Positions 1 through 7,449 of a stretch of 16,542 bases of DNA are shown here, in pieces; position 1 is the stretch's first letter, and every line of letters starts with the position of its first letter. Location of the stretch: the NCBI GenBank assembly GCA_041488095.1, contig JBGPOP010000058.1, positions 1 through 16,542 on the forward strand, in the 5' to 3' direction. A program made the position numbers and the translations under genes. The notes under the pieces were generated by a model. That model was not told the DNA's origin and did not search any database. It saw only the letters and a program-made list of their open reading frames with translations. The DNA is from DASYPQ01 sp041488095. Lineage in GTDB: Bacteria; Planctomycetota; UBA1135; GCA-002686595.

Positions 1-428
1 AGTGGGGCGAGCCTCCTCGAGTGCTCGAAAGTCTCGAGCTCATCGAGCTGGAAGGTGCCTGCGATTCCGCGCTTCTGGCGGGCCTTCGACAATCGCCACA
101 GGTGGAAGTCCCTGCAGTGCTCGCCGAGGAGCTGCAGCCTGTGGGCAACCGTTCTGCGCGAGCAGCCCAGTACCCTGGCGGCTTGGCGGTGAGTCACCTT
201 GGAGACGAAGGGACCGAACAGGCTCAGATTGAGGTGAGGCTTCTTGAGGCGGTAGTCGACGCGGAAAGTCTGGGTGGAGAAGGTGTGACGGCACTCCAGG
301 CACACAAAGCGCTGGACGGTTCTGCCGTCGCAGGCCCGGCGGAAGTGGCCTTTGAAACACCACCGGTGATGGCAAGAGAAATGCGAGGGGCAGTCGGGGC
401 GTGGGCAACGAGGAGGCTGGAAGCGCAC
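1..428 (-). CDS. Zinc-ribbon/HTH transposase-like protein, partial (C-terminus off window)
   Basis: The minus-strand frame gives 142 codons before running off the left edge. Residues 8-13 (CPRPDC) and 43-46 (CLEC), with extra Cys at 19, 24 and 33, form a zinc-ribbon-like cluster. The motif DGRTVQRFVC follows the pattern of insertion-sequence transposases that begin with a zinc ribbon. Residues 77-98 (KVTHRQAARVLGCSRRTVAH and following) look like a helix-turn-helix. The segment GTFQLDELETFEH at 124-136 may begin the catalytic domain, with D129 as a candidate acidic residue. No ATG exists in this frame, so I chose GTG at 426-428, which has AAAGGA six bases upstream. The frame stays open further upstream. 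The rest of the catalytic domain is not visible, so whether the element is intact is unknown. The family resemblance (IS1/IS1595-like) comes from memory of similar proteins. It could instead be a domesticated DNA-binding protein. Confidence 0.6.
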   Translation of the reverse strand, partial: MRFQPPRCPRPDCPSHFSCHHRWCFKGHFRRACDGRTVQRFVCLECRHTFSTQTFRVDYRLKKPHLNLSLFGPFVSKVTHRQAARVLGCSRRTVAHRLQLLGEHCRDFHLWRLSKARQKRGIAGTFQLDELETFEHSRRLAP

Positions 429-434
429 TGGAGG

Positions 435-440
435 TCCTTT
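435..440 (-). promoter_or_regulatory. Ribosome binding site for the GTG-started transposase-like gene
   Basis: AAAGGA on the minus strand lies six bases before GTG at 426-428. It is the main reason for choosing this non-ATG start in a frame that has no ATG. Confidence 0.4.
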
Positions 441-617
441 CTCCCCGGGCGAGGCCGGGGTGTAGTTCCCCGGAGGGACTGGAGGACCGCCATGTGGTTG
501 CAGAGCGAAACCGGAAAAACCTCGGCGAGCGCCTGAGGCGTTGGACAGCAGTGTGGGCCAGATTCCCGTACGATGCTCCCGCCCGCGGCCGAGCGCGATC
601 GCGTCCGGACCGGGGAC

Positions 618-623
618 AGGAGG
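618..623 (+). promoter_or_regulatory. Ribosome binding site of the S9 peptidase gene
   Basis: A perfect AGGAGG lies 9 bases before GTG 633 and 12 bases before ATG 636. It excludes the longer frame that opens at ATG 573, because the site would then fall inside the coding region. Confidence 0.6.
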
Positions 624-635
624 ACGAGAGCCGTG

Positions 636-3050
636 ATGAGAAGCATCGCATTCGTGTCGCTGGGCGTGTCGCTGGGCGTGTCGGGGCTCGTGTCGTGCGT
701 GTCGTCGTCGAATTCGCATGGGGCGGCCCCGGCCGCACGTGCGGGAGAGCCCTCCCCTCACACGGTGGTCTCCACCGCGCACGCGAAGGACCCGGCGGCG
801 CATGCGCCGGAGGCCGGCACGCACGCAGCCGACCCCGCAGTGCAGACGAGGGAAACGGCCGTGCACGCGGTCGACCCGGGGAGCGGGAAGCGCGCGTTCG
901 AGATCGCCGACTTCTACCGCTGCGCGGCGGTCGGAGCGCCGAACGTCAGCAAGAACGGGATGCGCGTGGCCTTCAGCGTGAAGCGCTACGAGCTCGAGGC
1001 CGGCAAGAGCGGGTCCGTGATCTGGATGATGGGCCCCGACGGCTCGAACCTGCGGCAGATGACGTCAGCCGAGCACAACGACACGGATCCGAGGCTCTCG
1101 CCGGACGGCGCGCAGCTCCTCTTCGTCTCCGATCGCAGCGGATCGAGCCAGCTGTGGGTCATGCCGATCGACGGAGGCGAGCCGAAGCAGCTGACGAAGT
1201 TCGGGCCGGGCGTGTCGAATCCGGAATGGTCGCCCGACGGCCGGTACGTCGGCGTCACGGCGGACATCTACCCCGACTGCGGCATCGACGAGGCTTGCAA
1301 CCAGAAGATCGCCGACGCGCGCGAGAAGGGCAAGCTCAAGGTGCACGTGACGGACGAGCTGCTCTACCGTCACTGGACGGGCTGGCGCGACGGCACGCGT
1401 ACGCACGTGCTGCTCGTCGACGCGGGCGGCGGGAAGAGCGTGAAGGACATGACTCCGGGCAAGTGGGAGAGCCCGACGTTCTCGCTCGGCGGGCGCGGCT
1501 TTGCGTTCTCGCCGGACGGGAAGGAGCTGTGCTACGTCTCGAATCACGACGCGGACGAGGCATCGTCGACGAATGCGGATCTGTGGGTCGTGCCGGTGGA
1601 CGGGGAGATCACCGAGAAGACCGCGGTGAACCTGACGGCGGGCAACCACGGCTGGGACAGCGAGCCGCTGTACTCGCCGGACGGGAAGTGGATTGCCTAC
1701 ATCAGCCAGCAGACGCCGGCTTACGAGTCCGATCTCAAGCGCCTTGCCGTGTACGACCGCGAGAAGAAGACGACGCGCTATCTCACCGACCGCAAGATCT
1801 TCGACGACTGGGTGAACGACATGCGCTGGGCCGGCGACTCGAAGTCGATCGTGTTCCAGGCCGAGCATCGCGGACGCAACCCGCTGTTCAGGATCGACAT
1901 CGAGCACGGTAAGCCCGAGCTGCTGCTCACCCACGGATTCATCGCGGCCTGGGAGCTCCTGCCCGGTGGCCGAGGAATCGTGTACACCCACCGCTCCATC
2001 TCCGAGCCGCTCGAACTCTTCCGGTTGAGCTTCATGGAATCCGACGGCAAGTCCGCGGCCGTGGACAAGACGATCGAGAGTTCATCGCCGAATGGGCCAC
2101 CGACGCACGTGACAGGTTGGCTCCGCACGGTTGTTTCGTACGAAGGCGGGATGCGGCTGACCGCCTTCAATAAAACCGTCGAGGACGAGGTCGACATCCG
2201 TCCAGCCGAGGAGCTGTGGATCCCGGGCGACGGCAGCTACAGGGTGCACTGTTTCCTCGTGAAGCCGCACGGCTTCGATTCGTCGAAGAAGTACCCGCTG
2301 ATCCTCAACGTCCACGGCGGCCCGCAGTCGCAGTGGGAGGACTCGTTCCGCGGCGACTGGCAGGTTTATCCCGGCAAGGGCTACGTGGTCGCGTTCTGCA
2401 ATCCGACCGGCTCGACGGGATACGGGCAGGACCTGACCGACGGGATCGCGGGGGATTGGGGCGGGCGCGTGTACCGCGACCTGATGAAAGTGGAGGACGA
2501 GCTCGAGAAGCTCCCGTATGTCGACAAGGACCGCACGGGCCTGATGGGCTGGTCGTACGGCGGCTACATGACGATGTGGATGCAGGGGCACACGACGCGC
2601 TTCAAGTGCATCGCGTCGATGATGGGCGTGTACGACCTCGAGGCGATGTACGGGTCGACCGAGGAGCTGTGGTTCCCGGAGCACGACCTGAAGGGCACGC
2701 CCTGGACGAGCGAGGAGTACGCGAAGTGGTCGCCGTGCAAGTTCGTGAAGAACTTCAAGACGCCGGCGCTCGTGATCACCGGCGAGAAGGACTACCGCGT
2801 ACCGTACACGCAGAGCCTCGAGTACTACACCGGGCTGAAGAAGATGGGCGTGCCGGCGCGGCTCGTCGTGTACCCGAACGCGGGGCACTGGCCGTCGTGG
2901 AATGAGATGGCGTTCTACTACGACGCGCACCTCGACTTCTTCCACCAGTACCTCGGCGGCGAGCCGGCGCCGTGGAAGGTCGAGGACTTCGGCAACAACC
3001 TGGCGTTCGAGAAGAAGGACGCGAAGAAGGACGAGAAGCCGGCGAACTAG
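636..3050 (+). CDS. S9-family (prolyl oligopeptidase-type) serine peptidase lipoprotein
   Basis: An 804-residue serine peptidase expected to cleave short peptides at or outside the inner membrane. Residues 1-21 form a lipoprotein signal peptide ending in LVSC (lipobox, Cys21). A low-complexity His/Asp/Pro/Ala linker runs to about residue 85. A beta-propeller follows, with PD40-type blades visible as PRLSPDG, PEWSPDG, FAFSPDG and PLYSPDG. The C-terminal alpha/beta-hydrolase domain has the nucleophile elbow GWSYGGYMT (Ser640), GEKDYRVP (Asp719) and NAGHWPS (His751), so the triad is complete. The tail is Lys/Asp-rich. The start is set by AGGAGG at 618-623; in-frame GTG 633 is equally possible and adds one residue. 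The signal region carries a 12-bp tandem repeat that gives VSLGVSLGVSG. The stop TAG touches the palindromic repeat that follows. The exact specificity (acylaminoacyl or dipeptidyl peptidase) cannot be read from the sequence. Confidence 0.93.
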   Translation: MRSIAFVSLGVSLGVSGLVSCVSSSNSHGAAPAARAGEPSPHTVVSTAHAKDPAAHAPEAGTHAADPAVQTRETAVHAVDPGSGKRAFEIADFYRCAAVGAPNVSKNGMRVAFSVKRYELEAGKSGSVIWMMGPDGSNLRQMTSAEHNDTDPRLSPDGAQLLFVSDRSGSSQLWVMPIDGGEPKQLTKFGPGVSNPEWSPDGRYVGVTADIYPDCGIDEACNQKIADAREKGKLKVHVTDELLYRHWTGWRDGTRTHVLLVDAGGGKSVKDMTPGKWESPTFSLGGRGFAFSPDGKELCYVSNHDADEASSTNADLWVVPVDGEITEKTAVNLTAGNHGWDSEPLYSPDGKWIAYISQQTPAYESDLKRLAVYDREKKTTRYLTDRKIFDDWVNDMRWAGDSKSIVFQAEHRGRNPLFRIDIEHGKPELLLTHGFIAAWELLPGGRGIVYTHRSISEPLELFRLSFMESDGKSAAVDKTIESSSPNGPPTHVTGWLRTVVSYEGGMRLTAFNKTVEDEVDIRPAEELWIPGDGSYRVHCFLVKPHGFDSSKKYPLILNVHGGPQSQWEDSFRGDWQVYPGKGYVVAFCNPTGSTGYGQDLTDGIAGDWGGRVYRDLMKVEDELEKLPYVDKDRTGLMGWSYGGYMTMWMQGHTTRFKCIASMMGVYDLEAMYGSTEELWFPEHDLKGTPWTSEEYAKWSPCKFVKNFKTPALVITGEKDYRVPYTQSLEYYTGLKKMGVPARLVVYPNAGHWPSWNEMAFYYDAHLDFFHQYLGGEPAPWKVEDFGNNLAFEKKDAKKDEKPAN

Positions 3051-3127
3051 GAATACGGTACCGCGACGATTCTTCCTCGACCGCAGCCGTCGTCGTGCGA
3101 GGAAGAGTTGTCGCGGTACCGTATTCC
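3050..3127. repeat. Palindromic repeat, copy A
   Basis: Left arm 3050-3079 and right arm 3098-3127 are inverted copies, 30 nt each with 2 mismatches, around an 18-nt loop. The outer 18 nt (GGAATACGGTACCGCGAC) match perfectly and contain the 8-bp palindrome CGGTACCG. The first base is the last base of the S9 peptidase stop codon. As RNA it would fold into a long hairpin. It has no T-tract after the stem, so it is not a standard intrinsic terminator. The same arms recur at 3757-3875. Confidence 0.9.
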
Positions 3128-3166
3128 GGTGAACGAAGTCGCCAGGCAGTCGACAGGATCACGGAC

Positions 3167-3172
3167 AGGAGG
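3167..3172 (+). promoter_or_regulatory. Ribosome binding site of the TMEM175-like gene
   Basis: A perfect AGGAGG lies seven bases before ATG 3180 and lies outside palindromic copy A, so this gene keeps its own initiation signal. Confidence 0.65.
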
Positions 3173-3179
3173 ATTGTAG

Positions 3180-3758
3180 ATGAGCAAGGGCCGAATGGAG
3201 GCGTTCAGCGATGGTGTGTTGGCCATCATCATCACCATCATGGTGCTGGAGCTGAGGGTGCCGCAGGGATCCGGGCTGGCCTCGCTCGGCCCTCTGATCC
3301 CGGTGCTGCTGAGCTATGTGCTCAGCTTCGTGTTCATCGGCATCTACTGGAACAACCATCATCACATGCTCCACGCCGCCAAGCATGTCAACGGATTGAT
3401 CCTGTGGGCCAACCTGCATCTCTTGTTCTGGCTGTCGCTGATCCCGGCCGTCACGAGCTGGATGGGCCAGAATCACGTCGCCTCGGTGCCGGTTGCGCTG
3501 TACGGCGTGGTGTTGCTGATGGCCGGCTTCGCCTACTTCATCCTGGCCCGGGCCTTGGTCGCTCACCACGGCAAGGATTCGGACTTGGCCGTCGCCCTGG
3601 GCAGGGACTTCAAGGGCATCGTCTCGATGATCCTGTACGCGGCTGCCATTCCACTCTCGCTCGCGTACTCGTCCTGGGCGGCGTGCGCGCTGTACGTTGT
3701 CGTCGCGGTCATGTGGTTCATCCCCGACCGTCGCATCGAGAACGCGATCGCGAAGTAA
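3180..3758 (+). CDS. TMEM175/DUF1211-type membrane protein, putative K+ channel
   Basis: A 192-residue integral membrane protein. The N-terminus MEAFSDGVLAIIITIMVLEL carries the FSD signature (residues 9-11) in the first transmembrane helix, which is diagnostic for the TMEM175 family. Bacterial members are potassium-leak channels built from 6-helix subunits. Six hydrophobic segments are visible at about 11-26, 38-57, 73-91, 103-125, 146-163 and 166-181. A His/Asn cluster (NNHHHML) follows helix 2, and length matches bacterial members. ATG 3180 is preceded by AGGAGG at seven bases. The gene stands alone between two palindromic repeats, and its TAA stop (3756-3758) overlaps the first arm of copy B. 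This arrangement suggests it may have its own expression unit. Channel function is family knowledge and was not tested here. Confidence 0.88.
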   Translation: MSKGRMEAFSDGVLAIIITIMVLELRVPQGSGLASLGPLIPVLLSYVLSFVFIGIYWNNHHHMLHAAKHVNGLILWANLHLLFWLSLIPAVTSWMGQNHVASVPVALYGVVLLMAGFAYFILARALVAHHGKDSDLAVALGRDFKGIVSMILYAAAIPLSLAYSSWAACALYVVVAVMWFIPDRRIENAIAK

Positions 3759-3875
3759 TACGGTACCGCGACAGTTCTTCCTCGATCGATGATGACGTGT
3801 GGAGCGTGGAAGGGTCGTCGCGCTACCAGATTCCTCGAGGTGTGGAACGAGGAAGAGTTGTCGCGGTACCGTATT
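3757..3875. repeat. Palindromic repeat, copy B (enlarged)
   Basis: Left arm 3757-3784 and right arm 3848-3875 are inverted copies, 28 nt each with 2 mismatches. They match copy A almost base for base, including the GGTACC core. The loop is 63 nt instead of 18, because it holds an extra, diverged right-arm-like segment (3808-3838). The left arm starts inside the TAA stop of the TMEM175-like gene. The repeat ends six bases before the ATG of the ABC ATPase gene. Confidence 0.9.
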
Positions 3876-3881
3876 CCTCGA
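3796..3881. repeat. 43-bp tandem duplication inside and beside copy B
   Basis: Units 3796-3838 and 3839-3881 align over 43 bp with 8 mismatches. Each contains a right-arm-like segment ending in ATTCCTCGA. The second unit supplies the true right arm; the first has lost the perfect GGTACC core (it reads GCTACC). The final A of unit 2 is the first base of the downstream ATG. Confidence 0.75.
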
Positions 3882-4837
3882 TGCCCCCCGCGATCCGCTG
3901 CTCGGGTCTCCGCAAGACCTACGCCGCCAAGCCGCCCGTCGAGGCGGTGCGCGGCCTCGACCTCGAGGTGGGCGCGGGCGAGTGCTTCGGCCTCCTCGGT
4001 CCGAACGGCGCGGGCAAGACGACGACCGTCGAGATCCTGGAGGGGATCCTCGAGCCCACCTCCGGCGACGTCGAGGTGCTCGGGATGCGCTGGGACCGGA
4101 GCGAGCGCGACCTCCGCCAGCGCATCGGCGTGTCGCTCCAGGAGACGAAGTTCGCCGACAAGCTCACCGTCGAGGAGACGCTGCGCCTCTTCAGCTCCTT
4201 CTACGAGCGCGGCCGCCCGGCCGAGGACGTGATGGCCGAGGTGGCCCTCGTCGAGAAGCGATCCTCGTGGGTCGTCAACCTCTCCGGCGGCCAGCGCCAG
4301 CGCCTCGCCGTCGCGTGCGCGCTCGTCGGCGACCCCGACCTGCTCTTCCTCGACGAGCCGACGACGGGCCTCGACCCGCAATCGCGCCGTCAGCTCTGGG
4401 ACATCATCCGCGACCTGCGCCGCCGCGGGCGCACGATCCTCCTGACGACGCACTACATGGACGAGGCGGAGCGCCTGTGCGACCGCGTGGCGGTCATCGA
4501 TCACGGCGAGGTGATCGCGCTGGGGTCGCCTGCGGAGCTCATCCACTCGCTCGGAGGCGACCACGTGGTCGAGTTCTCGGTCGACGGGAACGGGACGGGC
4601 GAGGGGAAGCCGGCCGCCGTCGATCTCGCGGCGCTGCAGGAGCTCCCCTCCGTCCGCTCCGCGCGAGTCGAGGGCGACGCGATCCAGCTCACCGTCGCCG
4701 AGCCGCACGTCGCCATCCCCGCGCTCCTCGCCCGCCTCGACCGGGACGGGCGCGTGCTCTCGCGCCTGACCACCCGCCACGCGAGCCTCGAGGACGTCTT
4801 CGTCTCCCTCACCGGCCGGCACCTGCGCGATGAATGA
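3881..4837 (+). CDS. ABC-2 type exporter, ATP-binding protein
   Basis: A 318-residue nucleotide-binding subunit that powers the membrane partner encoded next. Walker A is GPNGAGKTT (residues 40-48), the signature is LSGGQRQR (from 134), Walker B is LLFLDEP (Asp158, Glu159) and the switch His is 191 in TTHYMDEAERLCD. The C-terminal 100 residues form the DUF4162-like extension common in drug, polysaccharide and Na+ exporters. The frame is open far upstream through the repeat region, but ABC homology begins at IRCSGLRKTY, so ATG 3881 is the natural start. That start has no Shine-Dalgarno sequence, since palindromic copy B abuts it. The gene overlaps the permease gene by 8 bases, indicating translational coupling. 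Substrate is unknown. Confidence 0.92.
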   Translation: MPPAIRCSGLRKTYAAKPPVEAVRGLDLEVGAGECFGLLGPNGAGKTTTVEILEGILEPTSGDVEVLGMRWDRSERDLRQRIGVSLQETKFADKLTVEETLRLFSSFYERGRPAEDVMAEVALVEKRSSWVVNLSGGQRQRLAVACALVGDPDLLFLDEPTTGLDPQSRRQLWDIIRDLRRRGRTILLTTHYMDEAERLCDRVAVIDHGEVIALGSPAELIHSLGGDHVVEFSVDGNGTGEGKPAAVDLAALQELPSVRSARVEGDAIQLTVAEPHVAIPALLARLDRDGRVLSRLTTRHASLEDVFVSLTGRHLRDE

Positions 4838-5864
4838 GAAGAACCCCTTCCTCCAGCTCCTCCTGGCCCGCATCCGCGAGTTCGCCCGCGAGCCCGAGGT
4901 GGTCTTCTGGGTGTTCGGCTTCCCGATCCTCCTCGCGATCGGGCTCGGGATCGCCTTCCGCAACAAGCCGCCCGACGAGATCGCCGTGGGAGTGATGGAC
5001 GCTCCCGGCGCCGACGACATGATCCGCTCGCTCTCGCCGAAGGACGGATTCAAGGTGGAGAAGGTCACGCTCGCGCAGGCCGAGCAGCGCCTCCGCCTCG
5101 GCAAGGTGTCTCTCGTCGTCGTGCCGGGGAGCACCTACGACTACCGCTTCGACCCCACGCGCCCCGACAGCATCCTCGCCCGGCAGAGGGTGCACGACGC
5201 GCTCGAGCGTGCGGCCGGCCGCATCGATCCCGTGGCCGTGCACGACACCCTCGTGACGGAGCCGGGCGCGCGCTACATCGACTTCCTCATCCCTGGGCTC
5301 CTGGGCATGAACATCATGAGCGGCGGGATGTGGGGCGTCGGCTTCGTGATCGTGGACATGCGCTCGCGGAAGCTCCTCAAGCGCCTGATCGCCACGCCGA
5401 TGCGACGCGGGCATTTCCTGGCCGCCATGATGGCGAGCCGCATGATGCTGGTGTTCATCGAGATGATCCTCCTGCTCCTGTTCGGCTGGCTCGTCTTCGG
5501 CATGGTGCTGCAGGGTCCGGTGTGGCTCGTCGCGCTGCTGTCGCTCCTCGGAGCCTTCGTCTTCTCGGGCCTCGGCCTCCTCGTCGCCAGCCGCGCCCGC
5601 AAGATCGAGACGGTGTCGGGGCTGATGAACCTCGTGATGCTGCCGATGTTCGTCTTCTCGGGGATCTTCTTCTCCTCCGATCGGTTCCCGGCGATGGTGC
5701 AGCCCTTCGTGAAGGCGCTCCCGCTCACGGCGCTGAACGACGCCTTGCGGGCCGTCATCCTCGAGGGCGCGAGTCTTCCCTCACAGCTCGGCCGGATCGG
5801 GATCCTGCTCCTCTGGGGCGCGGTGTCGTTCGTCCTCGCACTGCGCGTGTTCCGCTGGACGTGA
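4830..5864 (+). CDS. ABC-2 type exporter, permease protein
   Basis: A 344-residue ABC-2 membrane subunit paired with the overlapping ATPase upstream. One transmembrane helix lies at about residues 24-43, followed by a large extracytoplasmic domain (about 44-148). A five-helix bundle follows: about 152-176, 197-226, 231-253, 263-281 and 322-340. The motif YIDFLIPGLLGMNIMSGGMW and the later KRLIATPMRRGHFLAAMMAS are typical of ABC-2 permeases. The 8-base overlap (ATGAATGA) places it in one operon with 3881-4837. Such pairs export drugs, lipids or glycans, and no neighbour identifies the cargo. The 180 bp that follow hold no convincing gene. Confidence 0.9.
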   Translation: MNEKNPFLQLLLARIREFAREPEVVFWVFGFPILLAIGLGIAFRNKPPDEIAVGVMDAPGADDMIRSLSPKDGFKVEKVTLAQAEQRLRLGKVSLVVVPGSTYDYRFDPTRPDSILARQRVHDALERAAGRIDPVAVHDTLVTEPGARYIDFLIPGLLGMNIMSGGMWGVGFVIVDMRSRKLLKRLIATPMRRGHFLAAMMASRMMLVFIEMILLLLFGWLVFGMVLQGPVWLVALLSLLGAFVFSGLGLLVASRARKIETVSGLMNLVMLPMFVFSGIFFSSDRFPAMVQPFVKALPLTALNDALRAVILEGASLPSQLGRIGILLLWGAVSFVLALRVFRWT

Positions 5865-6044
5865 GAGCTGGAGTCTACGGGGGAGCTCGCCCATCTCCGC
5901 CGCGTTCATGCTTACTCAAAGCAGACCCTACTTCGTCACCTCCGGGCATTCCGCGCCGACGAGTCGCTTGTCCCGTCGTAGCCCGCGCGCAATGATCCGC
6001 GCAAGTGCGATCCCTGGCGTGTGCATGAACCCGTCGGCGCGAGG

Positions 6045-7424
6045 ATGAAGCGGGCGCGCATCCGGGCGTTGCTCGGCGCCGTCGCGGTGCTCCTCGCCTG
6101 CGCCGGCTCGCCGGGCTGCGCCGCGGTCCGTCGCGCGCGAGCCGCGCAGGACCCGGCCTCGGCCCAGCCGGGCGAGCGCACCCCCACGGCGGCGGAGCTC
6201 GGGCTCCCGGCCGCAGGCGCGGTGCCTCTAGCCGACCTCCTGCAAAGGGCCTTGCGCGTGCATCCGTCGGTGGTCCAGGCGCGGCACAACGCCGAGGCCG
6301 CGCGCTCCCGGGTCCGGGAGGCCGAGGCCGCCCTGCTCCCGCAGATCTCGACGAACGCGTCGGTCGTCTACCGCGACCAGCAGACGCCGTCGGGATCCAC
6401 GGCGTCGGTGTCGCACCGCTTCACGTCGTTCGGCTTCGACGTGAGCTGGCTGCTCTTCGACTTCGGGCACACGCACGCGCTCGCCCGGAACGCCGGGGAG
6501 CAGTGGCTCGCGGCGCAGGCTGACCTGCGGACCGCCGAGGTCAACGCCGCGTACACCGTGCGCAACACCTACTTCGACCTGGCCAGGCAGATCGAGCTTC
6601 TCGGCGTGGCGCGCGAAACGGTGCGGCAGTTCGAGGTCCACCTCGATCAGGTCAAGGAGTTCGTCCGCGTCGGCACGCGCATCCCCTACGACGAGACCAA
6701 GGCCGAGGTCGACCTCGGGAACGCCCGGCTCTCCGAGGTGAAGGCGCGCGACGCCATGCTGGCGGCCGAGGCAAGCCTCGCGAACGCCCTGGGCCTCGCC
6801 GAGGTCGTCGACTGGACGCCGGTCGAGGGCGCGCCGCTGCCTGCGATCCCCGAGGGCTTCGACGGGGCCTGGGCACTCGCGCTCCGCAGCCAGCCGTCGC
6901 TCGCCGCGGCCCGGGCGCGGGAGCAGGCCGCGTCGGCGCTCGTCGACGCGCGGATCGCGGCGCTCTATCCGTCCCTCGATCTCTCGTTCGGCTACTCGGC
7001 CGGCGGCTCGACGTTTCCGCTCCCGTGGAGCTGGCTCGCCGGGCCGGGAGCCAGGTGGGTGCCCTTCGACGGCTTCCAGAACCTGTCCACGATCGACGAG
7101 GCGGCCGCGAGCTTCCGCGCCGCGCGCGCCGCGCGGGCGCAAGCCGAGCAGCAGGCCTGGCTCGACGTGCGCAGCGCCTGGCTCGCGATCGAGGACGCCC
7201 GCCAGCGCCTGGACCTGACCACGCTCACGGTCCGCAACGCCGAGCAGAACCTCGACCTGGCCCAGGGCCTCTTCGACGTGGGCAAGGGCACGTCGGTCGA
7301 GCTCACCGATTCGCAGCAGGCGCTCGCGCAGGCGCGGGCCGACCAGGTCCAGGCGCGGGCCGACCTCCAGGCCGCCACGGCGCGCCTGGCGAAAGCGCTC
7401 GGGATCGCGATCGAGGAGAGGTGA
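6045..7424 (+). CDS. TolC-family outer-membrane efflux protein
   Basis: A 459-residue outer-membrane channel subunit forming the exit duct of a tripartite exporter. It begins MKRARIRALLGAVAVLLACA with a signal peptide; Cys25 in GSPGC could be a lipidation site, but the lipobox is weak (Pro at -2). Two repeated outer-membrane efflux domains follow: AAGAVPLADLLQRALRVHPS (about 57-76) opens the first, and a second half with long Ala/Gln/Glu-rich helices ends in TARLAKALGI. Strand-like stretches (residues 101-140, and FGYSAGGSTFPLPWSW) fit the beta-barrel parts. In-frame ATG 6021 is upstream, but the signal peptide pattern favours ATG 6045. The adaptor gene follows after 25 bases, so co-transcription with the MacA and MacB genes is likely. 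Confidence 0.9.
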   Translation: MKRARIRALLGAVAVLLACAGSPGCAAVRRARAAQDPASAQPGERTPTAAELGLPAAGAVPLADLLQRALRVHPSVVQARHNAEAARSRVREAEAALLPQISTNASVVYRDQQTPSGSTASVSHRFTSFGFDVSWLLFDFGHTHALARNAGEQWLAAQADLRTAEVNAAYTVRNTYFDLARQIELLGVARETVRQFEVHLDQVKEFVRVGTRIPYDETKAEVDLGNARLSEVKARDAMLAAEASLANALGLAEVVDWTPVEGAPLPAIPEGFDGAWALALRSQPSLAAARAREQAASALVDARIAALYPSLDLSFGYSAGGSTFPLPWSWLAGPGARWVPFDGFQNLSTIDEAAASFRAARAARAQAEQQAWLDVRSAWLAIEDARQRLDLTTLTVRNAEQNLDLAQGLFDVGKGTSVELTDSQQALAQARADQVQARADLQAATARLAKALGIAIEER

Positions 7425-7449
7425 TGCGCTGCCCCACGCGGAGGACCGG

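Noticed and set aside
541..574. Possible promoter (TTGGAC at 541-546 and TACGAT at 569-574) before the S9 peptidase
   Set aside because: The spacing of 22 bases is too long for a standard promoter, and such matches are common by chance.
2972..3880. Continuous plus frame leading into the ABC ATPase, adding about 300 residues
   Set aside because: It runs through the S9 peptidase end, the TMEM175-like gene and both palindromes in another frame. ABC homology begins only after ATG 3881.
3050..3881. CRISPR array
   Set aside because: Repeats are inverted, only a few copies exist, and a protein gene rather than spacers separates them. No cas gene is present.
5865..6044. Small gene or RNA in the gap between the ABC-2 permease and TolC-like genes
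   Set aside because: Frames are short, without ribosome sites or protein-like composition, and only weak hairpins are visible.
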